NCBI GenBank assembly: GCA_016795365.1
Contig: JAEUHN010000047.1
Span: 186,001 to 250,000 of the forward strand
DNA from: Verrucomicrobiaceae bacterium
GTDB lineage: Bacteria > Verrucomicrobiota > Verrucomicrobiia > Verrucomicrobiales > Verrucomicrobiaceae
Length of the DNA: 64,000 bases
Direction: 5' to 3'
The stretch's first letter is position 1. Each line of letters begins with the position of its first letter. Both the position numbers and the translations under genes were made by a program. Below the pieces are notes generated by a model. That model ran no database searches. It was given only the letters and a program-made list of their open reading frames with translations, and was not told where the DNA came from. Of this stretch, positions 1 through 8,015 are shown one piece after another.

Positions 1-2117
1 TCGTGCTCGTGGAAGGTCGGGTATTGGAAGGACTTCGGCGTCTCGAAGCGGTATTTGCGCTCCCATGTTTTGCCATCGCGGGAGATGTCCACGTTGAACA
101 CGCTGCGATTTACGTTCTGAATGCGCGTGGACTCTTGCCATCCGAGGTAATACACGCCGCCGAAGCGGTCGAAGGTCGGTTTCGAGTTCGCGCCGTTCGG
201 GACATGCGGCAGCGGCTTGCCGACGCTCCATATTTTGCCATCGACGCTGGTGGTGAAGTGGTAGTTGCCCTTGTCGTTGCGCACGATGGCCATCCAGGTT
301 CCATCCGGCAGCTTGTTGATGGCGGATTCGCTGAGCTGCTCGCTCTGTGGCTCGTTGAAGTGGCCGAGCACTTCAAACGTCGCCAGATCGTCGTGCACGA
401 GCGCGAGGGCGTTTTGCTTCCCGCCGAAGTTGTTCAGCGCGACGTGCAGTTTGCCATCGAAGCGCTTGAAGGAGTCAAAGATGAAGAAAGAGGAATCCTC
501 CGGCTTCTTCGTGAAGCCCTGCGCAGCAGCGTCCGCATGAAAATGCTGCGGCTGGAAGTCAAAAGTGCCCGCAGCGGTTTTGAGCCTGGCTTTGTGAATG
601 GTCGGCAAGAACTCGCCCCGCTTCAGATCGAAGTCGCGATACCACATCTGCGACTGCCGCTTGCCCGGATCTTCACTGGTGAAGTAGCAGCGCAGCGAGC
701 TGGCATCTTTTTGGATGATGCGCGGCACAAAGCAGGCCCCGACGGGCAGCGTCTCGTTTTCAAACACCTGCTCGCTCTTCGCGAAGTCGATCACGCGCTC
801 CGGTTTCAGCGTCCTCAGGTTCACGATCGACATCGTGGCATAAATGAACGGCCAGCCCGCACTCTCGCCCGCCTTCAAATCATTCGCCTCGGCGACAATA
901 TAGGCCTTTTCGCCGACACAGACGAACTCCGCATCGTGCGCGCCCTTCACCTGTGGCGCAGAGGTGTTTACGAGGCGCTGCATCACGATGTCACCCGCGA
1001 GCGCGGGGTCCCAGTTGGCGGGCAGCAGAGATGGCTTGTCGAGTTTGTTCACCACCTGCTTCATGGTCACCGTGCCAGACACGTTCTTGCCAGCGAGCAC
1101 GTCTTCCTCTTTGAACTTGGCGAGCAGGATCTCCCCCGCGCCACCGCGATCACGATCATAGGCGATCCAGATGACGCCGTCCTTGTCCTGCACGCCATCG
1201 GGATACGAGATGCCTTTGCGTTCATCGAGCAGCAGGCCGTCAATCCACGTCGCGCCATCGTCGGTGGATATCTGTGCCGTGAGATGGCTGCGGCCCGTGA
1301 ACTTGTAATGGTTCACCAGCAGCAGATTACCCGACGCGAGCCGACGAATGAAGAAGCGTGAGCCCGGATTCGCGATGGTGCTGGCTTTGGCCTCGCTCCA
1401 AGTGCGGCCTTTGTCGCTGGAATGGCTTTCCCATAGAAAACCGCCGCCGGTGCGTGTGAGCAGCCAGAGGCGACCGTCCTTCAATTCGGTGATCATGCAC
1501 TCCAGCGCCCACTTCGGAGCTTTGAGCGCCCCATGCAGCTTCCATGTATTGCCTTCGTCGGTGGAGATGCCCACGCCTTGCAATTGCTTCTCCTGCGCGA
1601 ACCAGTCTTTCATCGGCTCCGTCGCATGCGTGACTGGCATCATCCACTCGCCGGTGGAGAGCACGGTGGGCTTGTTCATGCGGAAGGCGTAGGCACCATA
1701 GCCAACTCGGAAGGCCTCGCCAAAGAACGGCGTCGTCGCATCGGGATCGTCGCAGATGCGCGCCCACACATCATGCTGCGCGGTGTCTTTGTTGCCGCGA
1801 TTGAAGACATACCAAAGCCGTCCCTTCGGATCGATCCACACCGTCGGATCAAAGCAGCGCGTGCCATCCTTGGGCTCACCCATCACCTTCGGTGTCGTGA
1901 AGGACTTCGCGCCATCATCGCTCCAGCACAGAAGCACCTCGTTATCAGGTGCCGGCTCCTTTGGCCCACCGGTGAACCAAGACATGAACACGCGTCCCTT
2001 CGCCGTGCGCTCCAAACCTGGAATGCCCTGCCAGATGCGTTTGGGGTCCACGGGACGCTCAGCGAGAAGCTGGGAACAAAGAAGTGCGATTAGACAGAGA
2101 ACAGATCGTGAGAGCAT
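1..2117 (-). CDS. Secreted sialidase-like BNR/Asp-box protein (3' end cut off by window edge)
   Basis: The frame stays open from the ATG at 2117 to the left edge, giving at least 705 codons. A signal peptide (MLSRSVLCLIALLCSQLLA) starts it. Asp-box motifs of the S-x-D-x-G-x-x-W type lie near residues 184 (STDEGNTW), 231 (SSDKGRTW), 282 (STDDGATW), 621 (TSVDGKIW) and 676 (SRDGKTW). The two clusters suggest two beta-propellers or one long one. Proteins of this kind are exported exo-sialidases or related glycan hydrolases or binders; the substrate cannot be told. It lies 55 bases downstream of a second sialidase-like gene on the same strand, so the two are probably cotranscribed under the divergent LacI-type regulator. 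The C-terminus is missing. Confidence 0.85.
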   Translation of the reverse strand, partial: MLSRSVLCLIALLCSQLLAERPVDPKRIWQGIPGLERTAKGRVFMSWFTGGPKEPAPDNEVLLCWSDDGAKSFTTPKVMGEPKDGTRCFDPTVWIDPKGRLWYVFNRGNKDTAQHDVWARICDDPDATTPFFGEAFRVGYGAYAFRMNKPTVLSTGEWMMPVTHATEPMKDWFAQEKQLQGVGISTDEGNTWKLHGALKAPKWALECMITELKDGRLWLLTRTGGGFLWESHSSDKGRTWSEAKASTIANPGSRFFIRRLASGNLLLVNHYKFTGRSHLTAQISTDDGATWIDGLLLDERKGISYPDGVQDKDGVIWIAYDRDRGGAGEILLAKFKEEDVLAGKNVSGTVTMKQVVNKLDKPSLLPANWDPALAGDIVMQRLVNTSAPQVKGAHDAEFVCVGEKAYIVAEANDLKAGESAGWPFIYATMSIVNLRTLKPERVIDFAKSEQVFENETLPVGACFVPRIIQKDASSLRCYFTSEDPGKRQSQMWYRDFDLKRGEFLPTIHKARLKTAAGTFDFQPQHFHADAAAQGFTKKPEDSSFFIFDSFKRFDGKLHVALNNFGGKQNALALVHDDLATFEVLGHFNEPQSEQLSESAINKLPDGTWMAIVRNDKGNYHFTTSVDGKIWSVGKPLPHVPNGANSKPTFDRFGGVYYLGWQESTRIQNVNRSVFNVDISRDGKTWERKYRFETPKSFQYPTFHEH

Positions 2118-2172
2118 AAATCGAAGGAGAAGATGGTTGATGTGTGAGCGCAACTTCGACGAGCCGTCGAAG

Positions 2173-3924
2173 CTACTTCAATTGGTCGATGGGAATCACC
2201 GACAGTTCGTTCGCGGCGTGAGACTTGTGCGTGTAGCCGATATAGAGCTTGCCGTCGTGCTCGATGGCGTAGGGATAGCTGAAGTCGGCTCTCGCATCGG
2301 ACACGCCAGACGTGCCTTGAAACACAGAAGTGCGGATGACGAAGACTTTGCTGAAGGTCTTCTCGCCCGGCTTGCTGACCGCGATGGTCAATGGCGAGCG
2401 CTTGCCGCCAGTGTCCGCTGTCGTGGTGCACACGAGGTAACGCTGTCCGGTGCTCAACGTGCCTGCGTAGGGTTTGCTCGTGGCCATCGGGAGATTTGAT
2501 GGCACGGACGACGTCCACGTGCGGCCATAGTCTTCGCTCACGGAGGCGAGTGCGAGCGGACGCTTGCCGTAGCGCGAGATGTTGAGGATGCGTTTGCTAT
2601 CCACGATCACGGTGGACTCGCCCCAGACATTGCCAAGCCCACGCACGACCGGAATGACGATAAGATCCCACTTCGTGAAATCATCACCGTGACTGATCGC
2701 CACAGCGGGCGGATCGCTGGTGAAGTCGTAGCCCTTTGCGATGCGCGCACCCGCCATGATCCAATTCCCATCCGCCATGCGCTGAGGTTCTTGCATGGGC
2801 CAGAAGCCGTTCTCGATCACGATGCCGCGTGCTTCCCATTCGCCTGTCGTTTCATTCAGCGTGTAAGCTCGCGTGTGCGTGCGCTGAAACTTGTCGTAGA
2901 ACGCGCCCATGAATGCCCACAGCTTGTCGTTGTGCGAAAGGAAGACGCCGTGGCTCACGCCGAGATTGCCTTCGCCGTGGTCCATGACCACAGGCTGCCC
3001 CCATGACTTGCCACCGTCGTCGCTGACTCGGACATGCGCTTCTTCAGTGGGCGTGTTTTCGTCGCCAAGATTGAAGCCATACGAGACGAAGAGCTTCCCT
3101 TTGTGCCACGCTAGACCGACGCCGAGCGTCCACTTTGCGCCATCGGTATCGGGACGCTGCCTCTTGATCACATGAAACTCCGCGCCATTCACGAAAGGCA
3201 AGGCATTCGCGCCAGCGAGCTTTTGTGAGTCATCCCACAGCGTGTAGCGAGCACCCATGGCCGCAGGCACTTCATGCGTCGCCTTGATGGAATGATAACT
3301 CGCCGCAATCTCCTCCGCGCTCAACGCTCGCGATTCGATGCGCACCTCATCCAGCGCACCGATGAACTGCTGCCGTGGTTTGTCTGGATCGAGAATGCCG
3401 CCAAGCGTGATCGTTGCCTTCGTCGCGGGAATCGACTGCGTTAGTTTCACCTCGCCAACAGACTTGCCATTCAAATACAGCGTCGCTCGCTCGGGCGTCA
3501 CGACCAGTGTCGTGAGATGCCAGTGCCCAGCCTTCAAGGGTTCCGCACAGGTGATCTCGCTCCAGCGCTTCTGCTGCAAGTGCGCGCGCAGCTTACCATC
3601 AGGCTCGATCGTGATGCCCCACTGGCGTTCGTTCAGCGAGTAGCGATTCTTCCCCGCGATCATCTGCTGCGAGCCACTGAGCAGATATGGGTTGAGCCAC
3701 ATGGAGACTGTGAAGCTCGCGCCACTCGCAAGCGCGCTGCTGTTCTTTAACTCGATCACTGAATCGCCGTCGAGCACGAGACTTTGCGCCACTGCTCCCG
3801 TCGCCGATTTACTCTGGCCATACACCTGGATCGAAGCATCTACGGCATCAAGCGACCACACCTCAGCCATGGCGGAAGTGGTGAGCAGCGATAAGGCACA
3901 GAGAGTCCAGCGCAGTGTTTTCAT
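2173..3924 (-). CDS. Secreted LamG-sialidase (exo-alpha-sialidase family protein)
   Basis: The 583-residue product begins with a signal peptide (MKTLRWTLCALSLLTTSAMA). Residues about 60-210 form a LamG/concanavalin-like domain, with FTVSMWLNP near its start and the LDEVRIESRALS ending typical of LamG_3. Residues about 250-580 form a sialidase-type propeller with Asp boxes VSDDGGKSW and SEDYGRTW. LamG followed by sialidase is a common secreted layout in Planctomycetes and Verrucomicrobia. Its role is probably recognition and hydrolysis of glycans outside the cytoplasm, but true sialidase activity is unproven. It is the first gene of the minus-strand pair and is divergent from the LacI-family gene at 4000, with 75 bases between the starts. 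Confidence 0.88.
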   Translation of the reverse strand: MKTLRWTLCALSLLTTSAMAEVWSLDAVDASIQVYGQSKSATGAVAQSLVLDGDSVIELKNSSALASGASFTVSMWLNPYLLSGSQQMIAGKNRYSLNERQWGITIEPDGKLRAHLQQKRWSEITCAEPLKAGHWHLTTLVVTPERATLYLNGKSVGEVKLTQSIPATKATITLGGILDPDKPRQQFIGALDEVRIESRALSAEEIAASYHSIKATHEVPAAMGARYTLWDDSQKLAGANALPFVNGAEFHVIKRQRPDTDGAKWTLGVGLAWHKGKLFVSYGFNLGDENTPTEEAHVRVSDDGGKSWGQPVVMDHGEGNLGVSHGVFLSHNDKLWAFMGAFYDKFQRTHTRAYTLNETTGEWEARGIVIENGFWPMQEPQRMADGNWIMAGARIAKGYDFTSDPPAVAISHGDDFTKWDLIVIPVVRGLGNVWGESTVIVDSKRILNISRYGKRPLALASVSEDYGRTWTSSVPSNLPMATSKPYAGTLSTGQRYLVCTTTADTGGKRSPLTIAVSKPGEKTFSKVFVIRTSVFQGTSGVSDARADFSYPYAIEHDGKLYIGYTHKSHAANELSVIPIDQLK

Positions 3925-3979
3925 GAGCGGCTAAACGCGCGTCAAACCTTCGACTGATCGTCAGATGCGCATTTGGAGA

Positions 3980-3990
3980 GTTATGATAAC
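3980..3990. promoter_or_regulatory. Palindromic operator candidate in divergent promoter region
   Basis: GTTATGATAAC is a perfect inverted repeat (GTTAT/ATAAC) around one central base. It lies 9 bases before the ATG of the LacI-type regulator and 55 bases before the sialidase start on the other strand. TATGAT inside it resembles a -10 box on the plus strand and TATCAT on the minus strand. LacI-family dimers bind odd- or even-centred palindromes, so autoregulation plus control of the sialidase pair is a reasonable inference. I did not find a second copy in the window. Confidence 0.45.
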
Positions 3991-3999
3991 ACTCTGCTC

Positions 4000-5043
4000 A
4001 TGAGTTCCTCCGCCACTCTGAAAGACGTCGCACAAGCGTCGGGCGTTTCGTTGATGACCGTGTCGCGCGTGCTGCGCGGTGCGCCGAAGGTTTCGGCAGA
4101 GACACGTGCGCGCGTCCAAACCGAAGCCAAGCGTCTCAATTATCAGCCGGATCCGCATTTCGCGCGGCTGATGCAGGTGGTGCGTGGGAAAAAGCAGACA
4201 CGGGTGCGGGCAGTGATCGCGGTGATTCGCGAGCATGTGCCGCAAGACGGTTTGCTCAGCGCGTCATATCAATACGTGCCCATCGAGCCGATCCGCAGTC
4301 GCGCGCATGGCCACGGCTATGCGGTGGAGGAGTTTTATCTGGGCAAGGACGGGCTCACGCCGAAGCGGCTGCAAAAGATTTTGCACGCGCGCGGCATCGA
4401 AGGCGTGATCGTTTCACCGCAGAGCATGGAGCTGCCGTGCAGCAAACTCGACTACTCGCCGTTCGCTGCGGTGACGTTTGGCAATGCGATGCAACAGCCC
4501 GCATTGCACATGTGCGCGGGGAACATGACGCTCGGCATCCACACCGCAGCGGAGCAACTCACCGCACGCAGCTACAAGCGCATTGGTGTCGCTGTGACCA
4601 AATGGATCGTGAACCGCTCGCAGTTCGGCTACAGCGGCGGCTTGTTTCATTGGCAGCTCGGTGTGCCGGAGTCGGATCGCGTGCCGCTGCTGCTCTTCCC
4701 AAACAACGACATCAGCCGCGGCTTCGAGGTCTTTGCCAAATGGATGCGCGATCACGAACCCGATGCGCTGATCACCTTCGATACCCATGTGCCCGGCTGG
4801 CTGAAGCGTCTCGGCCTGCGCGTGCCGAAGGACATCGGCTTCGTCGTGCATGACTGGACGCCGAACATGAAAGAATTCGCCGGCATCTATCAGCGTCGCG
4901 ATCATCTCGCAGCGGCTGCGGTAGATCTCATCGTGACGCAGCTCTCGCAGCACGAGCACGGTGTGCCCGAAGTGCCGCGTCAGATCATGATCCCGCCGCA
5001 GTGGGTGGACGGACCGAGCCTGCGAAAGCTGAAGGCACGGTGA
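4000..5043 (+). CDS. LacI-family transcriptional regulator
   Basis: The product has 347 residues from the ATG at 4000. Residues 5-30 are a LacI helix-turn-helix (TLKDVAQASGVSLMTVSRVL), followed by the hinge-like KRLNYQPDPHFARLM. The rest is a periplasmic-binding-protein-like effector domain, with EGVIVSPQ and a C-terminal IMIPPQWVDGPSL. A TTG at 3973 would extend the frame by nine codons but would place the palindrome at 3980-3990 inside the gene, so I prefer the ATG. LacI proteins of this type repress catabolic genes and respond to a sugar. The divergent sialidase-like genes are the natural targets. The effector cannot be predicted. Confidence 0.9.
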   Translation: MSSSATLKDVAQASGVSLMTVSRVLRGAPKVSAETRARVQTEAKRLNYQPDPHFARLMQVVRGKKQTRVRAVIAVIREHVPQDGLLSASYQYVPIEPIRSRAHGHGYAVEEFYLGKDGLTPKRLQKILHARGIEGVIVSPQSMELPCSKLDYSPFAAVTFGNAMQQPALHMCAGNMTLGIHTAAEQLTARSYKRIGVAVTKWIVNRSQFGYSGGLFHWQLGVPESDRVPLLLFPNNDISRGFEVFAKWMRDHEPDALITFDTHVPGWLKRLGLRVPKDIGFVVHDWTPNMKEFAGIYQRRDHLAAAAVDLIVTQLSQHEHGVPEVPRQIMIPPQWVDGPSLRKLKAR

Positions 5044-5118
5044 TCCGATCAGACAAACGGCAAACCTCTTGAAAAGCTGCCGCTTTGGCACAATCGAATG
5101 TGAAGCCACGCTGCGATC

Positions 5119-5823
5119 ATGAGCGACCTGCGCATTGACGACATCTTCCTCACCCAGCACGCAACGGCGGAGCGGATGGATGAGTTGTGGGCGACTGGCT
5201 GGAGGCATCAGGGGACTTTGTTCTTTCGTTACTCGCACTGGCCGACCGCAGGCATTGAGCATCAGATCATGCCGGTCAGGCTCGACCTCGCGAGGTTCAC
5301 CCCGAGCAAGAGTCAACGCCGTGTGCTCCGCAAGAACGAGGATCTTCGCTGGGAGATCGCGCCCGTGGAGTATTGCGATGAGATGCATGAGATCTTCGCG
5401 AAACACAGCTCCAGGTTTCATGAGAACATCCCGCAGTCGCTGTTCGATTTCTTGGGTCATGCACCAGCGACGATACCCTGCCAGTGTCTCATGCTGAAGG
5501 CGATGCTCGGGAGCCAGATGATTGCGGTAAGTTTCATGGATTTGGGCGAGCGGGATGTGTCGAGTTCGTATGCGATCTTCGACCCCGACTTTTCCGCACG
5601 CGGGCTTGGCACACTCACCTTGTTACGTGAGATCGAGCACGCGAGGTCCCTCGGGCGGCGTTACCTTTACCACGGCTACGCCACGCGCACCCCGAGCCAC
5701 TACGACTACAAGAAGACGTTCAACGCGCTGGAGGCCTATGACTGGGCCAGAGATGAGTGGTTGCCGCAGCCGAGGCACCTAATCCCGCCTCCACCGAAGC
5801 CAACGGCTGAGATCAGTGATTGA
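5119..5823 (+). CDS. Arginyl/leucyl-tRNA-protein transferase (ATE/Bpt) homologue
   Basis: The 234-residue protein matches the C-terminal core of ATE1/Bpt aminoacyl-transferases: LARFTPSKSQRRVLRKNEDL, then SSSYAIFDPDF, GLGTLTLLREIEHA and YLYHGYA. These enzymes move Arg or Leu from aminoacyl-tRNA onto protein N-termini and mark them for ClpS/ClpAP degradation. The N-terminal cysteines usual in the family (a PCSYL-type motif and a CxxCxxC motif) are absent; the aligned stretch reads FFRYSHWPTAG. The protein starts roughly where Bpt proteins have residue 40. It could be a functional short variant or a relative with another acceptor. Its 3' end overlaps the convergent DUF1549 gene by 11 bases. Confidence 0.75.
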   Translation: MSDLRIDDIFLTQHATAERMDELWATGWRHQGTLFFRYSHWPTAGIEHQIMPVRLDLARFTPSKSQRRVLRKNEDLRWEIAPVEYCDEMHEIFAKHSSRFHENIPQSLFDFLGHAPATIPCQCLMLKAMLGSQMIAVSFMDLGERDVSSSYAIFDPDFSARGLGTLTLLREIEHARSLGRRYLYHGYATRTPSHYDYKKTFNALEAYDWARDEWLPQPRHLIPPPPKPTAEISD

Positions 5824-8002
5824 ACACGAAGTCGCGCGCGCTCATCACGCCCCAGAAGATGTCTTCGAGCGTCTGGCGTTTGTCCTCGGGCTTCGCGCTT
5901 GTGAGCAGCTTCGTGACTTCAGCTTTCTCCTTCGCCGTAGGGAAGCGTGACAGCGCGCAGAGATAGACTTCGTCAACGATCTCCGCTGGCGACTTGCCGC
6001 TGGCGAGGAGTTGATCGAGGCGGTTGTTCTTCTGCACGAGCTTCTGGTTGAGCGTGTCGCCGTTCGCGATGTGGAGCGCTTGCGCCATGCTTGGCTCGTT
6101 GGTGCGTTCGCATTCGCAGGTCTGCACGCGATCGGGGCGGCCGAAGGCGTTGAGGAAGTAGCTGCGCGTGTTGCTGTCTGGCACTTGCAGCGCACGGAAG
6201 CCCATCGGGTAGGCTTCGCCGAGCCCGCGATTCGCATTGCGGCGCTCCATGTTAAACGACGTGGGCGCAGCGGTCACTTGGCTGATCGCATCAAGCAGCA
6301 CCTCGGCCATGAGACGCTTCGGGTAGTAATGCGAGTAGAAGCGCGTGTCGGCCTTGTTCTCCGCGAGCGCGACGCTGCTGCGCTGGTAGGTCTGGCTCTG
6401 GAGGATGGCGCGCATCAGCGCCTTGAGGTCGAACTTGTGGGTGATGAGATGCTGCGCGGCATCGTGCAGCAGCTTCTCATTGCTCGCGGGGTTGGTCATG
6501 CGCAGGTCGTCCACGGCATTGACCAGACCGGAGCCGAAAAAGTTGGCCCACACACGGTTGGTAATGCTGCGGGCGAAGTAGGGATTCGTGGGCGACGTGA
6601 CCCACTCGGCGGCGGTGATGCGCCGATCCTGCGTGGACGTCATGCTGATGCTCTGCGCATCGAGTGGAGCCGGTGCCTGCGGCTTGCCAGTGAGCGGCTG
6701 CACGATGTCGCCTGTGGTCGCGCTGAAGACGACCTGCTCGTCCTTCAAGCCCGTCGTCTTCGCACGCACGCGGGAGAACAGATTGGCGAAGGCAAAGTAT
6801 TGATCGTTGGTCCACTTCTCCATCGGGTGGTTGTGGCACTTCGCGCAGGCGATGCTCATGCCGAGGAAGGCGACGCTGGTGGTCTCGGCGAGCTTCGTGG
6901 GTTCATCGTGCAGCGTGAAGAAGTTGCTCGCGCCATTCTCCAGCGTGCTGCCGGTGGCGGTGAGCAGGTTGCGCACGAGCACATCCCACGGCGTGTTCTG
7001 CTCCACGTTGCGCCTGATCCATTGGTAGTAGCTCCACATCGGACGCACCGCGAGCTTATCGCTGTTCACCAGCAGGAGGTCGCTCCATTTGTAGCTCCAG
7101 TAGTCGGTGAACTCGGGGCGCTTCAGCAGGCTGTCGATCAAGGCATCCCGCTTGGTGCTGCTCGTGTCGGCGAGGAAGGCGCGGACTTCCTCAGCACTCG
7201 GAAGCACGCCGAGCGTGTCGAGGAAGGCGCGGCGGATGAACTCGTCATCAGTGCAAGCGGCGGAGGGCGGGATGTTGAGTTCGCGCAGTTTCTCGATGAC
7301 GCGCTCGTCGATGAAGTTGCGCGGCTTGAACGCAGCGAAGATGTCGGCTTTGACCTGCTGCTCGAACGGCACCGTGATCGTCGCGATGCTCAGACGGCTG
7401 AGATACCACGCTGTGATCGTGCCCTCGCCCTGGCCGCTGACCTTCACATTGCCCACGTCGTCCACGGTCGCGACCGCGTTATTGCCAGCGGTGTATTTGA
7501 CCCAGCGTGTCACGTCTTCGGACGCACCATTGTCGAAGAACGCGGTGACCTTCAGCGGCAGCGCGGCACCGGGTTTTAGCGTGGCATGAGACGGCGTGAT
7601 CTCGATGCGCTGGATGTTCGGATCGCTGGTCTGCGGACCCGGCGCGCCGCCTGCGATCCAGTCGGCCAGGATCTGATACTCGCGGGAGCCGGTCTTGATC
7701 TTCTCACCGCCTTTGTGCGGCACGGTCTTCGTGGCTTTCAGCAGGAGAAGACTGCGCGCGGGATCTTCGACGACAATGCGACGGCCATTGGCCGCGCGTG
7801 CGATCGCGAGCTGATCACCGATGTGGTCGTAGCCGAGCAGTGACAACTTGAAGCCGCCCTGACCCGCCGCTGCGCCGTGGCATGCGCCGGTGGAGCAGCC
7901 GAACTTCGCGAGGATGGGTTGCACTTGATTGCGGAAGCTGGGCGCTGGCGCGGCGATGACGGAAGTGCCGAACGCGAGGGCGATGAGGGCGGTGATCTTC
8001 AT
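5813..8002 (-). CDS. DUF1549/DUF1553 secreted protein with N-terminal cytochrome-like motif and Ig-like domain
   Basis: This 729-residue product starts at the ATG at 8002, which opens a signal peptide (MKITALIALAFGTSVIAA). Earlier in-frame starts would read into the coupled upstream gene. Residues about 20-125 hold a planctomycete-cytochrome-like segment with CSTGACHG, residues about 130-215 a BIG_2-like Ig fold (VTAFFDNGASEDVTRWVKY), residues about 230-450 DUF1549 with CAKCHNHPMEKW, and the rest DUF1553. Such proteins are exported and nearly always paired with a DUF1501 protein, as here (13 bases apart). The biochemical role is unsettled; roles in polysaccharide handling have been proposed. 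CAKCH is a normal haem motif, whereas CSTGACH has four residues between the cysteines. Confidence 0.88.
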   Translation of the reverse strand: MKITALIALAFGTSVIAAPAPSFRNQVQPILAKFGCSTGACHGAAAGQGGFKLSLLGYDHIGDQLAIARAANGRRIVVEDPARSLLLLKATKTVPHKGGEKIKTGSREYQILADWIAGGAPGPQTSDPNIQRIEITPSHATLKPGAALPLKVTAFFDNGASEDVTRWVKYTAGNNAVATVDDVGNVKVSGQGEGTITAWYLSRLSIATITVPFEQQVKADIFAAFKPRNFIDERVIEKLRELNIPPSAACTDDEFIRRAFLDTLGVLPSAEEVRAFLADTSSTKRDALIDSLLKRPEFTDYWSYKWSDLLLVNSDKLAVRPMWSYYQWIRRNVEQNTPWDVLVRNLLTATGSTLENGASNFFTLHDEPTKLAETTSVAFLGMSIACAKCHNHPMEKWTNDQYFAFANLFSRVRAKTTGLKDEQVVFSATTGDIVQPLTGKPQAPAPLDAQSISMTSTQDRRITAAEWVTSPTNPYFARSITNRVWANFFGSGLVNAVDDLRMTNPASNEKLLHDAAQHLITHKFDLKALMRAILQSQTYQRSSVALAENKADTRFYSHYYPKRLMAEVLLDAISQVTAAPTSFNMERRNANRGLGEAYPMGFRALQVPDSNTRSYFLNAFGRPDRVQTCECERTNEPSMAQALHIANGDTLNQKLVQKNNRLDQLLASGKSPAEIVDEVYLCALSRFPTAKEKAEVTKLLTSAKPEDKRQTLEDIFWGVMSARDFVFNH

Positions 8003-8015
8003 GGCGCAGTTGATC

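Noticed and set aside
3-1361. Long plus-strand open frame at the left edge
   Set aside because: The opposite strand encodes a signal peptide and five Asp boxes in one frame running off the edge; the plus-strand reading has no recognisable domain and is an antisense shadow caused by high G+C.
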